From: Geosporobacter ferrireducens
GTDB lineage: Bacteria > Bacillota > Clostridia > Peptostreptococcales > Thermotaleaceae
Assembly (NCBI RefSeq): GCF_001750685.1
Contig: NZ_CP017269.1
Location: forward strand, 372,001 to 436,000
Length of the DNA: 64,000 nucleotides
Direction: 5' to 3'
Part shown: positions 7,877 through 16,926 of the stretch, in pieces
Position numbering within the stretch: position 1 is the stretch's first letter
Layout of the letters: each line of letters begins with the position of its first letter
The notes under the pieces: model-generated
Told to the model about the DNA's origin: nothing
Databases searched by the model: none
The model's input: the letters and a program-made list of their open reading frames with translations, nothing else
Position numbers and translations under genes: made by a program

Positions 7877-9130
7877 TTAATTTATTCTATATATTTGCGC
7901 ACCTAACTGTTCTAGCATCTTATCAAACCGATCGTAGCCCCGTTCTATATGAATGATTTGATCGACAACAGTTGTTCCTTCTGCAGCCAGCCCTGCTAAA
8001 ACCAGTGCTGCTCCTCCTCTTAAATCCTTTGCGCTAAGCTTCGCACCGGTTAATCTTTTTACACCCTTAACCACTGCCACCCGACCATCCACTTTGATAT
8101 TTGCACCCATACGAATCAGTTCACTTACATGTTTATACCGGTTTTCAAATATAGTTTCCGTAAATATACTCGTACCTTTTGCAATAGTCATCAAAGCCAT
8201 AAACTGTGCTTGCATATCCGTAGGAAATCCGGGATAAGGCAGAGTTTTAAGCATGTCAACTGCACGGATTTGATTGGGTGTTTTTAACTTAATTTGTCTT
8301 TCCTTCTCTAATATCAGACATCCCGATTCTTTCATTTTAGAAAGAATTGGTTGTATGTGCTCTGGCACCACATTATCTAGGGTCACATCTCCGCCAGTAA
8401 TGGCTACTGCCGCCAAAAATGTGCCTGCCACAATTCTATCAGGCATGATATGATGTTCAGCTTCTGTCAAGCTTTTTACACCTTCTATAATAATTTCACT
8501 GGTTCCCGCACCAAAAACCTTTGCTCCGATTGCATTTAAATAAGTCTGCAAGTCGACAATTTCCGGCTCCTTTGCTGCATTTCTAATTTTTGTTGCGCCT
8601 TTTGCCATAACCGCTGCCAGCATTGCATTCTCAGTGGCCCCTACGCTAGGGTAATCCAACTGTATTTCGCATCCATTCAAATCAGAAACCTCGCATTCTA
8701 AAAATCCGTGGGATTCATGAATGGTTACACCCATTTCTCTTAGTGCTTTTAAGTGAAGGTCAATAGGCCTTGGCCCAATTTCGCAACCACCGGGGTAACT
8801 TATCTTAATTTTACCACATCTGGCCAGCATTGGCCCCATTAAAAATATGGAAGATCGCATTTCCCGTACCAAATGCTCAGGTATTTCATGAGTGGAAAGG
8901 GTACTTGAATCAACCTTTAATATATTTTCTTCGAAAGAAACCTTACATCCAATAGATATGAGAATTTCGATCATAGTATCAACGTCTTTTAATGCTGGAC
9001 AATCATATAAAATACTCTCTTTTCCATTCAGGATTGTAGCTGCTAAAATAGGTAATACTGCATTCTTGGCACCACCTATCCGTAACTGACCGCTGAGCTT
9101 ATTTCCGCCGTGTATGACAAATTTACTCAC
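7877..9130 (-). CDS. murA: UDP-N-acetylglucosamine 1-carboxyvinyltransferase MurA
   Basis: First committed step of peptidoglycan synthesis: transfers enolpyruvate from PEP to UDP-GlcNAc; target of fosfomycin. The catalytic Cys is present in YPGGCEIGPRPIDLHL (Cys at about 116), so the Cys-to-Asp resistance change is absent. N-terminal GGNKLSGQLRIGGAKNAVLP is diagnostic. The start is the GTG at 9128-9130, 6 bases after GGAGGTG; the upstream GTG lies inside the SD. It occupies the position of murB in Bacillus clusters; no murB is present in this window. Confidence 0.96.
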   Translation of the reverse strand: MSKFVIHGGNKLSGQLRIGGAKNAVLPILAATILNGKESILYDCPALKDVDTMIEILISIGCKVSFEENILKVDSSTLSTHEIPEHLVREMRSSIFLMGPMLARCGKIKISYPGGCEIGPRPIDLHLKALREMGVTIHESHGFLECEVSDLNGCEIQLDYPSVGATENAMLAAVMAKGATKIRNAAKEPEIVDLQTYLNAIGAKVFGAGTSEIIIEGVKSLTEAEHHIMPDRIVAGTFLAAVAITGGDVTLDNVVPEHIQPILSKMKESGCLILEKERQIKLKTPNQIRAVDMLKTLPYPGFPTDMQAQFMALMTIAKGTSIFTETIFENRYKHVSELIRMGANIKVDGRVAVVKGVKRLTGAKLSAKDLRGGAALVLAGLAAEGTTVVDQIIHIERGYDRFDKMLEQLGAQIYRIN

Positions 9131-9246
9131 ATATTCCACCTCCGAGATGTCTGCTGTTTATATTTATTTCAATAAATAATAATTTAATGTAATATATAAC
9201 CATCATATGCAGAAATCATTGAGGTGTTCCTGAAAACAATCCGGAT

Positions 9247-10377
9247 TTACATATAGGAATCACGACTTTTGCTTTTTTGTAAAAGACCCATGATATTGGA
9301 AAAAATTATTTCTGTAGCATCAGTTTTTGAGAGGAGTTTACTTTTTTCTCCCATGTCTACTAAACGATGCTTTTCTTTCGTAAACCGACTCAGTAATTCC
9401 ACTATATTTTTATCATTTAACTCTCTTTCAAGCAACAATACTGCAGCTCCTTTTTTCTCAAGGACCCTAGCATTGTGTTCTTGATGATTATTGGTTACAT
9501 GGGGGGAAGGAATTAATATGGAAGGTAGACCCATCGCGGTGATTTCAGCCAAAGTAATTGCACCTGACCTACAGATTACTAAATCACATGCTCCCATCAA
9601 TGCCGGCATATCATGTGCATAGGGTTTAATCATAATATTTTTTCCAATTATTATGTTCTCTTTTTCTAGATCTTTCATAAACAATTCATAATGACTGCTT
9701 CCCGTTATATGAATTAGCTGAAGCTCCTCTTTATTGCTCATCTTCTTTACAACGGTCTTCATAATTTCATTGATTTTTTCTGCCCCCCGGCTTCCTCCAA
9801 AAGACATAACCAGCATACAGTTATCTTTTATTCCAAGGTTTCTTCTGGATTGTTCCCTATCGAAACGGATAAATTCTTTTCTTACTGGATTTCCCGTTAC
9901 AACGATCTTACTGCTGTTTTGAAAATACTTCCTTGAATCTTCAAAACTAACCATGATCCGATCTACAAATTTGCCTAAAATTTTATTCGTAACGCCAGGT
10001 ATTACATTTTGCTCGTGAATAATCGTTTTTATCTGCATCATAGATGCCGTCCAGAGAATTGGGCCACAAACATAACCCCCGGTACCAATTACAATGTCTG
10101 GTTTAAAATCTTTAATTACCTTGCGAGCATCTTTCAAACCATCAAATAGATCTTTTACAGATTTGAAGGTATCCAAGCTCAATCGTCTTTTAAAACCACT
10201 AACCCGCACAAGTTGTATTCGATATCCTGCTTCTGGAACTAATTTGTATTCCAATCCTCTTTTTGTTCCAACAAATAATATTTCCCAGTCTGGATATTCT
10301 TCTCTGATTCTGTTTGCAATGGCTATGGCGGGATATATATGCCCCCCCGTTCCACCACCGGCAATGAGGATTCTCAT
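9247..10377 (-). CDS. murG: UDP-GlcNAc:undecaprenyl-pyrophosphoryl-MurNAc-pentapeptide GlcNAc transferase MurG
   Basis: Makes lipid II from lipid I at the inner face of the membrane. It is a GT-B glycosyltransferase with the N-terminal glycine loop AGGGTGGHIYPAIAIA, the second domain motif SFGGSRGAEKINEIM, and the UDP-GlcNAc site CRSGAITLAEITAMGLPSIL followed by NHQEHNA. The 376-aa length is normal. It is transcribed between ftsW (5 bases upstream) and murA, with SD GGAGTTG before the ATG. Confidence 0.97.
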   Translation of the reverse strand: MRILIAGGGTGGHIYPAIAIANRIREEYPDWEILFVGTKRGLEYKLVPEAGYRIQLVRVSGFKRRLSLDTFKSVKDLFDGLKDARKVIKDFKPDIVIGTGGYVCGPILWTASMMQIKTIIHEQNVIPGVTNKILGKFVDRIMVSFEDSRKYFQNSSKIVVTGNPVRKEFIRFDREQSRRNLGIKDNCMLVMSFGGSRGAEKINEIMKTVVKKMSNKEELQLIHITGSSHYELFMKDLEKENIIIGKNIMIKPYAHDMPALMGACDLVICRSGAITLAEITAMGLPSILIPSPHVTNNHQEHNARVLEKKGAAVLLLERELNDKNIVELLSRFTKEKHRLVDMGEKSKLLSKTDATEIIFSNIMGLLQKSKSRDSYM

Positions 10378-10381
10378 TTTT

Positions 10382-11485
10382 TCAACTCCTATCTAAGTTC
10401 GAATACCTTGAAATGTTTAACATTACCCCCATAGCAGACATAAAAATTGCCAAGGAATTTCCACCCCAACTGATGAAAGGCAATGGAATCCCTGTAACTG
10501 GCATGGAAGATGTGGCTACAGCAATGTTAATGATTACCTGTACCCCAACCATCGCTGTAATACCAGTAGCCAATAGGCATCCAAATAAGTCTGGCGCATT
10601 AATTGCGATTCGAACACCTCTCCAAATCAACAGCAAAAACAATACGATAACGGTTAAGCATCCAACAAAGCCTAATTCTTCTCCAATGATAGCAAATATA
10701 AAGTCATTTTGAGGCTCTGGTATGTATAAATACTTTTGAACACTTTTGCCTAATCCTACACCAAAGACACCTCCGGACCCGAGAGCCAACAATGATTGAA
10801 TAACTTGATATCCACTTCCTCTAGGATCTGCAAAAGGATCTAAAAAACCAGTTATTCTTCTCATTCGGTAGGGTTCCAGCAAAATCATCACTACCAATAA
10901 ACCTGCACCCACAATGCCCATTGTTGTGATATGGCTCCAGCGCATTCCCGCAACAAACATCATCGATACAATAATAAAGGTAATGGTCATAGCGGTGCTT
11001 AAATTTGGCTGTAATATAATTAAACCAAAATAAACTGCAATAATGAGTAGGTTCGGCACTACTCCTTTCGTAAAACTTTTTATTTTATCCTGGTTCCTTG
11101 AAAGACGTGAAGCCACAAAAAAAATACCGAATATCTTAGCCAACTCCCCAGGCATAATCGTAAAACCGCCGACACCCAGCCATCGTCGTGCCCCATTAAA
11201 TTCAATTCCTAAAGGTGTCAATACAAGTACCAAAAGAATTAAACTGACAATATAGCCATAAGGTGCCATTTTTTTATATTTCCAATAGTCAAAATTCATA
11301 GCTAAAATCATACCTAGCAATCCCAAACTAGCCCACATGATCTCTCTTTTCAGAAAATGATATCCATCATTCATTTTGAAGTATGCATAGGCATAACTTG
11401 AACTAAAAACCATGATGATTCCAATGGCTACAAGTATTAATACCGTCAACATAAGTGTGAAATCACTGGATTTCTTTTTGGTCAT
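10382..11485 (-). CDS. ftsW: FtsW/SpoVE-type lipid II polymerase (SEDS protein)
   Basis: SEDS-family polytopic glycosyltransferase that polymerises lipid II with a class B PBP. 367 aa with about ten hydrophobic helices. Family signatures include FNGARRWLGVG, the SEDS active-site neighbourhood ILQPNLSTAM, and the conserved GTGIP-like ending MPVTGIPLPFISWGGNS. The position between murD and murG is that of spoVE in Bacillus; with only one SEDS gene and one PBP gene in the cluster, I cannot say whether it serves division, sporulation or both. The start overlaps the murD stop (ATGA). Confidence 0.93.
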   Translation of the reverse strand: MTKKKSSDFTLMLTVLILVAIGIIMVFSSSYAYAYFKMNDGYHFLKREIMWASLGLLGMILAMNFDYWKYKKMAPYGYIVSLILLVLVLTPLGIEFNGARRWLGVGGFTIMPGELAKIFGIFFVASRLSRNQDKIKSFTKGVVPNLLIIAVYFGLIILQPNLSTAMTITFIIVSMMFVAGMRWSHITTMGIVGAGLLVVMILLEPYRMRRITGFLDPFADPRGSGYQVIQSLLALGSGGVFGVGLGKSVQKYLYIPEPQNDFIFAIIGEELGFVGCLTVIVLFLLLIWRGVRIAINAPDLFGCLLATGITAMVGVQVIINIAVATSSMPVTGIPLPFISWGGNSLAIFMSAMGVMLNISRYSNLDRS

Positions 11486-12846
11486 TCAATGGACCTCCTT
11501 AATCTTCCAACACATTCTTTAAAGTGATTTCCTCTTTGCTCATAGCTCTGATACATATCCCAGCTGGCACATGCAGGTGATAACAATACTGTGTCTCCGC
11601 TTTTTGCGGTGCTGTAAGCAAGTTTCACTGCCTCTTCCATATCTTTTACAATACAGCAATTTTCAAAACCCATGTACACAGCTGTCTCTTTCATTTTATT
11701 TGCCGTCTCTCCAATTAATACCATATACTTTACTTTTCCTTGAAAAGCATCAATAAATGATTCAAAACTGCTGCCTTTATCCATTCCGCCTGCAATGAGA
11801 ATAATCGGTTCCCTCACCGCTTCAACAGCTTTGATAGAAGCGTCAGGATTTGTTCCTTTTGAATCATTAATAAAAAGAATTCCCGATACTTCATCGACAA
11901 ATTCAATACGATGCTCCACGCCCATGAAAGTTCTTAAAGTCTCTTCGATAATTTTGCCATCTATTCCAGTCCAATAGGCTATCACCGTTGCGGCCAATGC
12001 ATTTTCAAGATTATGTGCTCCAGGAATTCTTAACTCCTCTATTTTACAAATATGTTCTTTGGTTCCATTCTTGTGAACAACAATGCTCCCATTTTCTATA
12101 AAAGCGCCTTCTTCTAAAGTTTGTTTTCTACTGAAAAAAATAGTATGGGAATTAGCCCGTTCTTTCAGTTTATAAGCTTGCTCATCATCCATATTCAATA
12201 CCAAAATATCTTCTGCAGTTTGATTTCTAAAAATATTGGATTTTGCATCAATATAATTTTCCATTGTTTTATGTCTGTTTAAATGATCCGGTGTTATATT
12301 TAATACCGCAGCTATATGGGGTTTAAAATCTACAATACTCTCCAGTTGAAAGCTGCTGACTTCTGTAACCATTACAGCATTTTTGCCAGCCTCTAAACTT
12401 TTTGATATTGCTGCTACCCCAATATTTCCTACCACATAAGTTTCTTTGCACGCATTTTGAAAAATCTCTCCAGTTAATGCAGTGGTGGTGGTCTTTCCAT
12501 TCGTACCAGTAATCGCGACAAAACTTCCGGCACATAGTTGGTATGCCAGTTCCAGTTCTCCAATCACCGGCACCCCCTGCTCTCTTGCTTCTGTTAGAAA
12601 AGGTAAATCCGTAGGAACACCAGGGCTTAAAACGATGAAATCATACTGGGAAACTTTCTCCGGGTGGTGTCCAAGAATCATTTGAATCTGATCTGTATGG
12701 ATGTGTTCAAGAACTTCCTTTAGTTGATCTTCTTCCTTTATGTCATTAATGGTTATTTTTGCCCCAAGCTGTAATAGCGTATTGACTGTGGGGATACCCG
12801 ATGTGGCTATCCCCACTACTAATATATTTCTATTCTTAATCTCCAA
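11482..12846 (-). CDS. murD: UDP-N-acetylmuramoylalanine--D-glutamate ligase MurD
   Basis: Cytoplasmic Mur ligase adding D-Glu. The ATP loop is AITGTNGKTTTTALTGEIF (about residues 112-130), with the central motif LNITPDHLNRHKTMENYIDAK and the C-terminal NDSKGTNPDASIKAVEA. 454 aa. The start is TTG with AGCAGGTGTTGCAAT upstream. It overlaps ftsW by 4 bases and follows mraY by 34 bases, so it is in one operon. Confidence 0.97.
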   Translation of the reverse strand: MEIKNRNILVVGIATSGIPTVNTLLQLGAKITINDIKEEDQLKEVLEHIHTDQIQMILGHHPEKVSQYDFIVLSPGVPTDLPFLTEAREQGVPVIGELELAYQLCAGSFVAITGTNGKTTTTALTGEIFQNACKETYVVGNIGVAAISKSLEAGKNAVMVTEVSSFQLESIVDFKPHIAAVLNITPDHLNRHKTMENYIDAKSNIFRNQTAEDILVLNMDDEQAYKLKERANSHTIFFSRKQTLEEGAFIENGSIVVHKNGTKEHICKIEELRIPGAHNLENALAATVIAYWTGIDGKIIEETLRTFMGVEHRIEFVDEVSGILFINDSKGTNPDASIKAVEAVREPIILIAGGMDKGSSFESFIDAFQGKVKYMVLIGETANKMKETAVYMGFENCCIVKDMEEAVKLAYSTAKSGDTVLLSPACASWDMYQSYEQRGNHFKECVGRLRRSIE

Positions 12847-12880
12847 ATTGCAACACCTGCTTTCGTGAAAATATTTATGC

Positions 12881-13846
12881 TTATTGACTTAAACCAAATA
12901 AACCTACAATACATAATATCAAAGTAATGCTCCAAAATACTGCAACAACTTTTGTTTCCTTCCATCCCTTCAGCTCATAGTGATGATGTAGGGGACTCAT
13001 TCGGAAAACTCTCTTTCCTGTTAGTTTAAAGGATACCACCTGAATGATAACAGATAAAGCCTCCGCAAAATATATCCCACCAACAATAGGAATTAATAAG
13101 GTAAGATTCATTAAAATAGCAATTGTAGCTACCGCACCTCCAAGAGCCATAGAGCCGGTATCTCCCATAAAAACTTTCGCAGGATGTGCGTTAAACCTTA
13201 AAAAACCCAAACACGCACCTGTTAGGGCCCCACAGAAGACTGCAATACTTGAATAGCCCCAATTCATCGCAACAAGACTAAAAAAAGACGATACAATCAG
13301 TGTAACCCCAGCCGCTAAACCATCCAGCCCATCTGTTAAGTTTACACTGTTGGCTGTTGCCACTACCACAAAGGCAATATAGGGTACATAAAAATATCCT
13401 AAATCCCAGTACTGATTCATAAAAGGAATTAATATTTTTGTACCGGAAACAGATATGCTAGATTGATAAAATGCAATAATTACAGCTATAACAATTTGTC
13501 CCAATAGTTTTTGATAAGCCTTTAATCCTAGATTTCTTTTGAGCACCACTTTAATAAAATCATCTATAAAACCAATCAGTCCAAAAGAAAGTGTAGCAAA
13601 AAGTACTACAAATAAATCCTTATTTACAAGACCAGAAGTAATTGCAGTAATAAGGATTGCTGCAATCATAATCAAACCACCCATCGTAGGCGTTCCCGAT
13701 TTGGTCATATGTGATTTTGGACCTTCATCCCGGATACTTTGTCCTACCTTGAGTCTATGTAAAATTGGAATAACAATGGGTCCCAATATCAGTGTGATAA
13801 AAAAAGAAATCACAATCGTAACAATCAGCTGTCTATACTGTATCAT
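12881..13846 (-). CDS. mraY: Phospho-N-acetylmuramoyl-pentapeptide transferase MraY
   Basis: Integral membrane enzyme that attaches the MurNAc-pentapeptide to undecaprenyl phosphate (lipid I). About ten transmembrane segments. Conserved catalytic motifs: KSGTPTMGGLI near residue 48, IDDFIKV near 89, NSVNLTDGLDGLAAG near 166, AKVFMGDTGSMALGG near 223, and the histidine-rich RMSPLHHHYELKGW near 283. 321 aa, standard. It begins 5 bases after murF. Confidence 0.98.
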   Translation of the reverse strand: MIQYRQLIVTIVISFFITLILGPIVIPILHRLKVGQSIRDEGPKSHMTKSGTPTMGGLIMIAAILITAITSGLVNKDLFVVLFATLSFGLIGFIDDFIKVVLKRNLGLKAYQKLLGQIVIAVIIAFYQSSISVSGTKILIPFMNQYWDLGYFYVPYIAFVVVATANSVNLTDGLDGLAAGVTLIVSSFFSLVAMNWGYSSIAVFCGALTGACLGFLRFNAHPAKVFMGDTGSMALGGAVATIAILMNLTLLIPIVGGIYFAEALSVIIQVVSFKLTGKRVFRMSPLHHHYELKGWKETKVVAVFWSITLILCIVGLFGLSQ

Positions 13847-13850
13847 TCAA

Positions 13851-15242
13851 TTAACTCCTCTCTTGTATGCCTGTAACAATTTCTTCCATTTTCATACCTC
13901 GAGATCCTTTAACTAAAATTATATCTTCTGCCTGCATATTTTTTCTCAGGTATGTAGTTATTTCTTGGTTATTATCGCATACAATAATTTTTTGTCTGTC
14001 AAATCCGTGATCTATAGCACCTTCGGCAATATAAGCAGATGCTGTACCAACAACAATCAACAGATCAATGGATTCTTTAGCAACTTCACAGCCCACTGTA
14101 TAGTGTCCCATTTTTGTATAGTGTCCCATTTCCAGCATGTCACCCAATACAGCAATTCTCCTTTTCGCAACAGCTTTGCTCAAAACAGAAATAGCTGCCT
14201 TCATAGAATCAGGACTTGCATTATAAACATCATTAATAACTTTTATGTTATCCTGAATACCCATAATATGCAAACGCATGTCACTACCCTTATAAGCTTG
14301 TATTCCCCTTTGAATTTCAGAACTGTCCATATCCAAACATAACCCCACAGCAATGGCTGAAAGGGCATTATAAATATTATGATCTCCAGGTACGCACAAA
14401 CGGAAGTTAACTTTTTTTTCATTCAATACAACATCAAAAGAACTGCCCTCTTCTCCTAAATTTATAATATTCTCAGCTTTCAGATCGCAGTTACTATTAA
14501 GTCCTACATAAAACTTTTTAAATAAATGAGATTGATTATTTAGATTTTTCAGGAAAGCATCATCTCCATTTACAATTAGCACATCCTCAGCATTTAAATA
14601 ATTTGTTATTTCCATCTTCGCTTCCAATATATTTTCTTGAGAGCCAAGATGCTCTATATGAGACAAACCTATATTTGTAATTACGGATATGTTCGGTCTT
14701 ACGATTTCCGCTAAAGTGTCAATTTCCCCCAATGCACTCATTCCCATTTCAAATATTGCTGCTTCGTGTTCTTTCTGCAGTTGAAAAACAGATAACGGAA
14801 GACCTATATGATTGTTGAAATTCCCTTCACTTTTCAGTACCTTATATTTTTGCTGCAAAACAGAATGTACTAGATCCTTCGTAGTTGTTTTTCCAGTACT
14901 TCCAGTAACTGCCACTATCGGAATGGTAAAATTGCGCAAATAATACTTTGCTAAATCCTGCAGTGCCTTCAGTGTATCCTTAACGGCAATGAAGCATGCC
15001 TTGCTGGAATCTATTATGCTGTTTTCTAATACTCTTTGGGTTAATACAACAGCAGCTCCCTGTTGTACCGCCTGCGAAATAAAATCATGACCATCAAAAT
15101 TGATACCAATAAGAGGAATAAACAATTCTCCTCCTCTTACTTTTCTCGAATCTGTTGTTACTTGCACCACCGTTTCTGTAATATTTCCGGAGAGATATTC
15201 TCCTTGGGTAGCATTTAATATTTCATCAATTGTCAACTTCAT
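13851..15242 (-). CDS. murF: UDP-N-acetylmuramoyl-tripeptide--D-Ala-D-Ala ligase MurF
   Basis: Adds the D-Ala-D-Ala dipeptide, completing the pentapeptide. The P-loop is VAVTGSTGKTTTKDLVHSVL near residue 112; also seen are the MurF hallmark NNHIGLPLSVFQL and NDVYNASPDSMKAA, where Asn-Asp-Tyr binds the substrate. It overlaps the end of murE by 17 bases. A short repeated block (GHYTKMGHYT) occurs in the C-terminal domain but leaves the usual spacing intact. Placement between murE and mraY differs from Bacillus, where murF is elsewhere, but matches many Clostridia and proteobacteria. Confidence 0.97.
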   Translation of the reverse strand: MKLTIDEILNATQGEYLSGNITETVVQVTTDSRKVRGGELFIPLIGINFDGHDFISQAVQQGAAVVLTQRVLENSIIDSSKACFIAVKDTLKALQDLAKYYLRNFTIPIVAVTGSTGKTTTKDLVHSVLQQKYKVLKSEGNFNNHIGLPLSVFQLQKEHEAAIFEMGMSALGEIDTLAEIVRPNISVITNIGLSHIEHLGSQENILEAKMEITNYLNAEDVLIVNGDDAFLKNLNNQSHLFKKFYVGLNSNCDLKAENIINLGEEGSSFDVVLNEKKVNFRLCVPGDHNIYNALSAIAVGLCLDMDSSEIQRGIQAYKGSDMRLHIMGIQDNIKVINDVYNASPDSMKAAISVLSKAVAKRRIAVLGDMLEMGHYTKMGHYTVGCEVAKESIDLLIVVGTASAYIAEGAIDHGFDRQKIIVCDNNQEITTYLRKNMQAEDIILVKGSRGMKMEEIVTGIQERS

Positions 15243-16704
15243 CCTCTAAATCCTCCCGTATGAGCTCCTGGGCAATTTTTCGATCATCAAAATCGATTAC
15301 ACGATCTCCAATAATCTGATAAGTCTCATGGCCTTTTCCTGCAATCAGTATCACATCCTGAGATCCGCATTGACGGATTGCTTCTCGAATGCCTTCCTTT
15401 CTATCTACTATCATTTTATATTTGCATGATGTCCTTTTTATGCCTACTTCAGCATCTTTTATAATCTCTTCCGGTTTTTCTGTTCGTGGATTATCACTAG
15501 TAATAATGCAATAATCTGATAATCTTCCTGCAATTTCACCCATGATAGGGCGTTTGGTTTTATCTCGGTCTCCGCCACAACCGAATACTGTAATAATTCT
15601 TCCTTTTGCAAACTCTTGTATGGTTCTAATTGCATTTTCAATCGAATCTGGAGTATGACTATAATCTACAATCACAGTAAGATCTTTATCGTTAGGCACC
15701 AGTTCAAATCTTCCGGGTACTACACGAGTCTCCTCCAATCCCTTTTTAATTTCCAGATAATCATACCCCGTCACATAGCCTACAGCAGCTGCTGCTAGTG
15801 CATTATATACAGAAAACATGCCAGGTGTACCGATATCAATAATCCCTGAGAATTTAGGCGTTACCAATTGGAAACGAGTTCCTTTAGACGTTATTTCAAT
15901 ATCTTTCGCATTGATTTCTGCCTGCCGCTTAATACCATAAGTAATACATTTTGCATCCATCCCGTGCAGCTGAGTAGAAAGTTCTACGCCAAATGCATCA
16001 TCAACATTGATAATATTCGCTTGCTTTGTTTTGTAAAATAGCTTTCGTTTTGCATTTTTATAATTTTCCATATTTCCATGAAAATCCAAATGATCTTGAG
16101 TAAGGTTTGTGAATACTCCGATCTGGTATTGAATGTCCTCTACCCTATATAGATCTAAGGAGTGCGAAGATACCTCCATAACACATGTACTGACTTTTTG
16201 ATCCAGCATCTCCTGAAAAAGCTTCTGCAATTCAAGGGATTCAGGAGTTGTATTGTTGGCCTTATATTCTTGATCTAATATTTTGTAAGATATGGTACCA
16301 ATTAGTCCGGATTGAACACCATTCACCGCTAAGATATTCTTGACTAAATGCGTTGTCGTTGTCTTTCCATTTGTTCCAGTTACACCGATAACATTCATAG
16401 CATTTGAAGGATATCCATAAAAGCTTGCAGCCATAGCCGATAGTGCTTTTCGGCTATTTTCCACTTTTATAAAGGTAATTCCCTCCCGACTTTGAACCTC
16501 CCGTTCAACAACAATGGCCTTTGCACCTTTTGCGATTACATCTTCAATAAAGAGGTGTCCATCCGTTTTAGAGCCAGATATACAAACAAAAGCAAAATCT
16601 TTTTCAACTTTTCTTGAATCATAAGCAATACCTTGTATTTTTAAATCCTGATTCCCGTCTATATATAGCACATGAACACATTCTAATAATTCTTTTAAAT
16701 CCAT
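15226..16704 (-). CDS. murE: UDP-N-acetylmuramyl-tripeptide synthetase MurE
   Basis: Adds the third residue of the stem peptide. Motifs: GVTGTNGKTTTTHLVKNIL (about 109-127), TPESLELQ, VMEVSSHSL, and DNPR in ITSDNPRTEKPEEI. DNPR is the signature of meso-diaminopimelate specificity, so the wall is probably meso-DAP type (established for the family, inferred here). SD AAGGAGA is 7 bases before the ATG. It is preceded by the spoVD terminator and a 100-base leader, so murE-murF-mraY... may be transcribed separately from mraZ...spoVD. Confidence 0.97.
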   Translation of the reverse strand: MDLKELLECVHVLYIDGNQDLKIQGIAYDSRKVEKDFAFVCISGSKTDGHLFIEDVIAKGAKAIVVEREVQSREGITFIKVENSRKALSAMAASFYGYPSNAMNVIGVTGTNGKTTTTHLVKNILAVNGVQSGLIGTISYKILDQEYKANNTTPESLELQKLFQEMLDQKVSTCVMEVSSHSLDLYRVEDIQYQIGVFTNLTQDHLDFHGNMENYKNAKRKLFYKTKQANIINVDDAFGVELSTQLHGMDAKCITYGIKRQAEINAKDIEITSKGTRFQLVTPKFSGIIDIGTPGMFSVYNALAAAAVGYVTGYDYLEIKKGLEETRVVPGRFELVPNDKDLTVIVDYSHTPDSIENAIRTIQEFAKGRIITVFGCGGDRDKTKRPIMGEIAGRLSDYCIITSDNPRTEKPEEIIKDAEVGIKRTSCKYKMIVDRKEGIREAIRQCGSQDVILIAGKGHETYQIIGDRVIDFDDRKIAQELIREDLEDEVDN

Positions 16705-16782
16705 GGAAACATCTCCTTAATAATAAATTCTTTCCTTATTTAGTATAGACCTAGATCTATTAATATAGACAAAACTCGTTAA

Positions 16783-16829
16783 AAGGCAACTCAAAACAAA
16801 GTGGTAAAAGCTTTGCTTTGAGTTGCCTT
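16783..16829 (-). terminator. Terminator between spoVD and murE
   Basis: AAGGCAACTCAAA (16783-16795) and TTTGAGTTGCCTT (16817-16829) pair over 13 bases; the loop can itself pair (GCAAAGC with the U-rich side). On the minus strand it is followed by UUUUAACG. It splits the dcw cluster into two units, with murE's promoter expected just downstream. Confidence 0.7.
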
Positions 16830-16926
16830 CATAGTTGCAATTATTTACATTATAACATAAAAAATTTTTTTATGTCCAACCCCATCAATTATTCCACTAT
16901 TAATTTTTGTATATTTAGTCATCCTA

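Noticed and set aside
14097..14131. 18-base direct repeat in murF giving GHYTKMGHYT, first read as a tandem insertion.
   Set aside because: The spacing between LEMG and the conserved H..VG of MurF equals that of ordinary MurF proteins, so nothing is inserted; the repeat is likely chance or a replacement, not an expansion.
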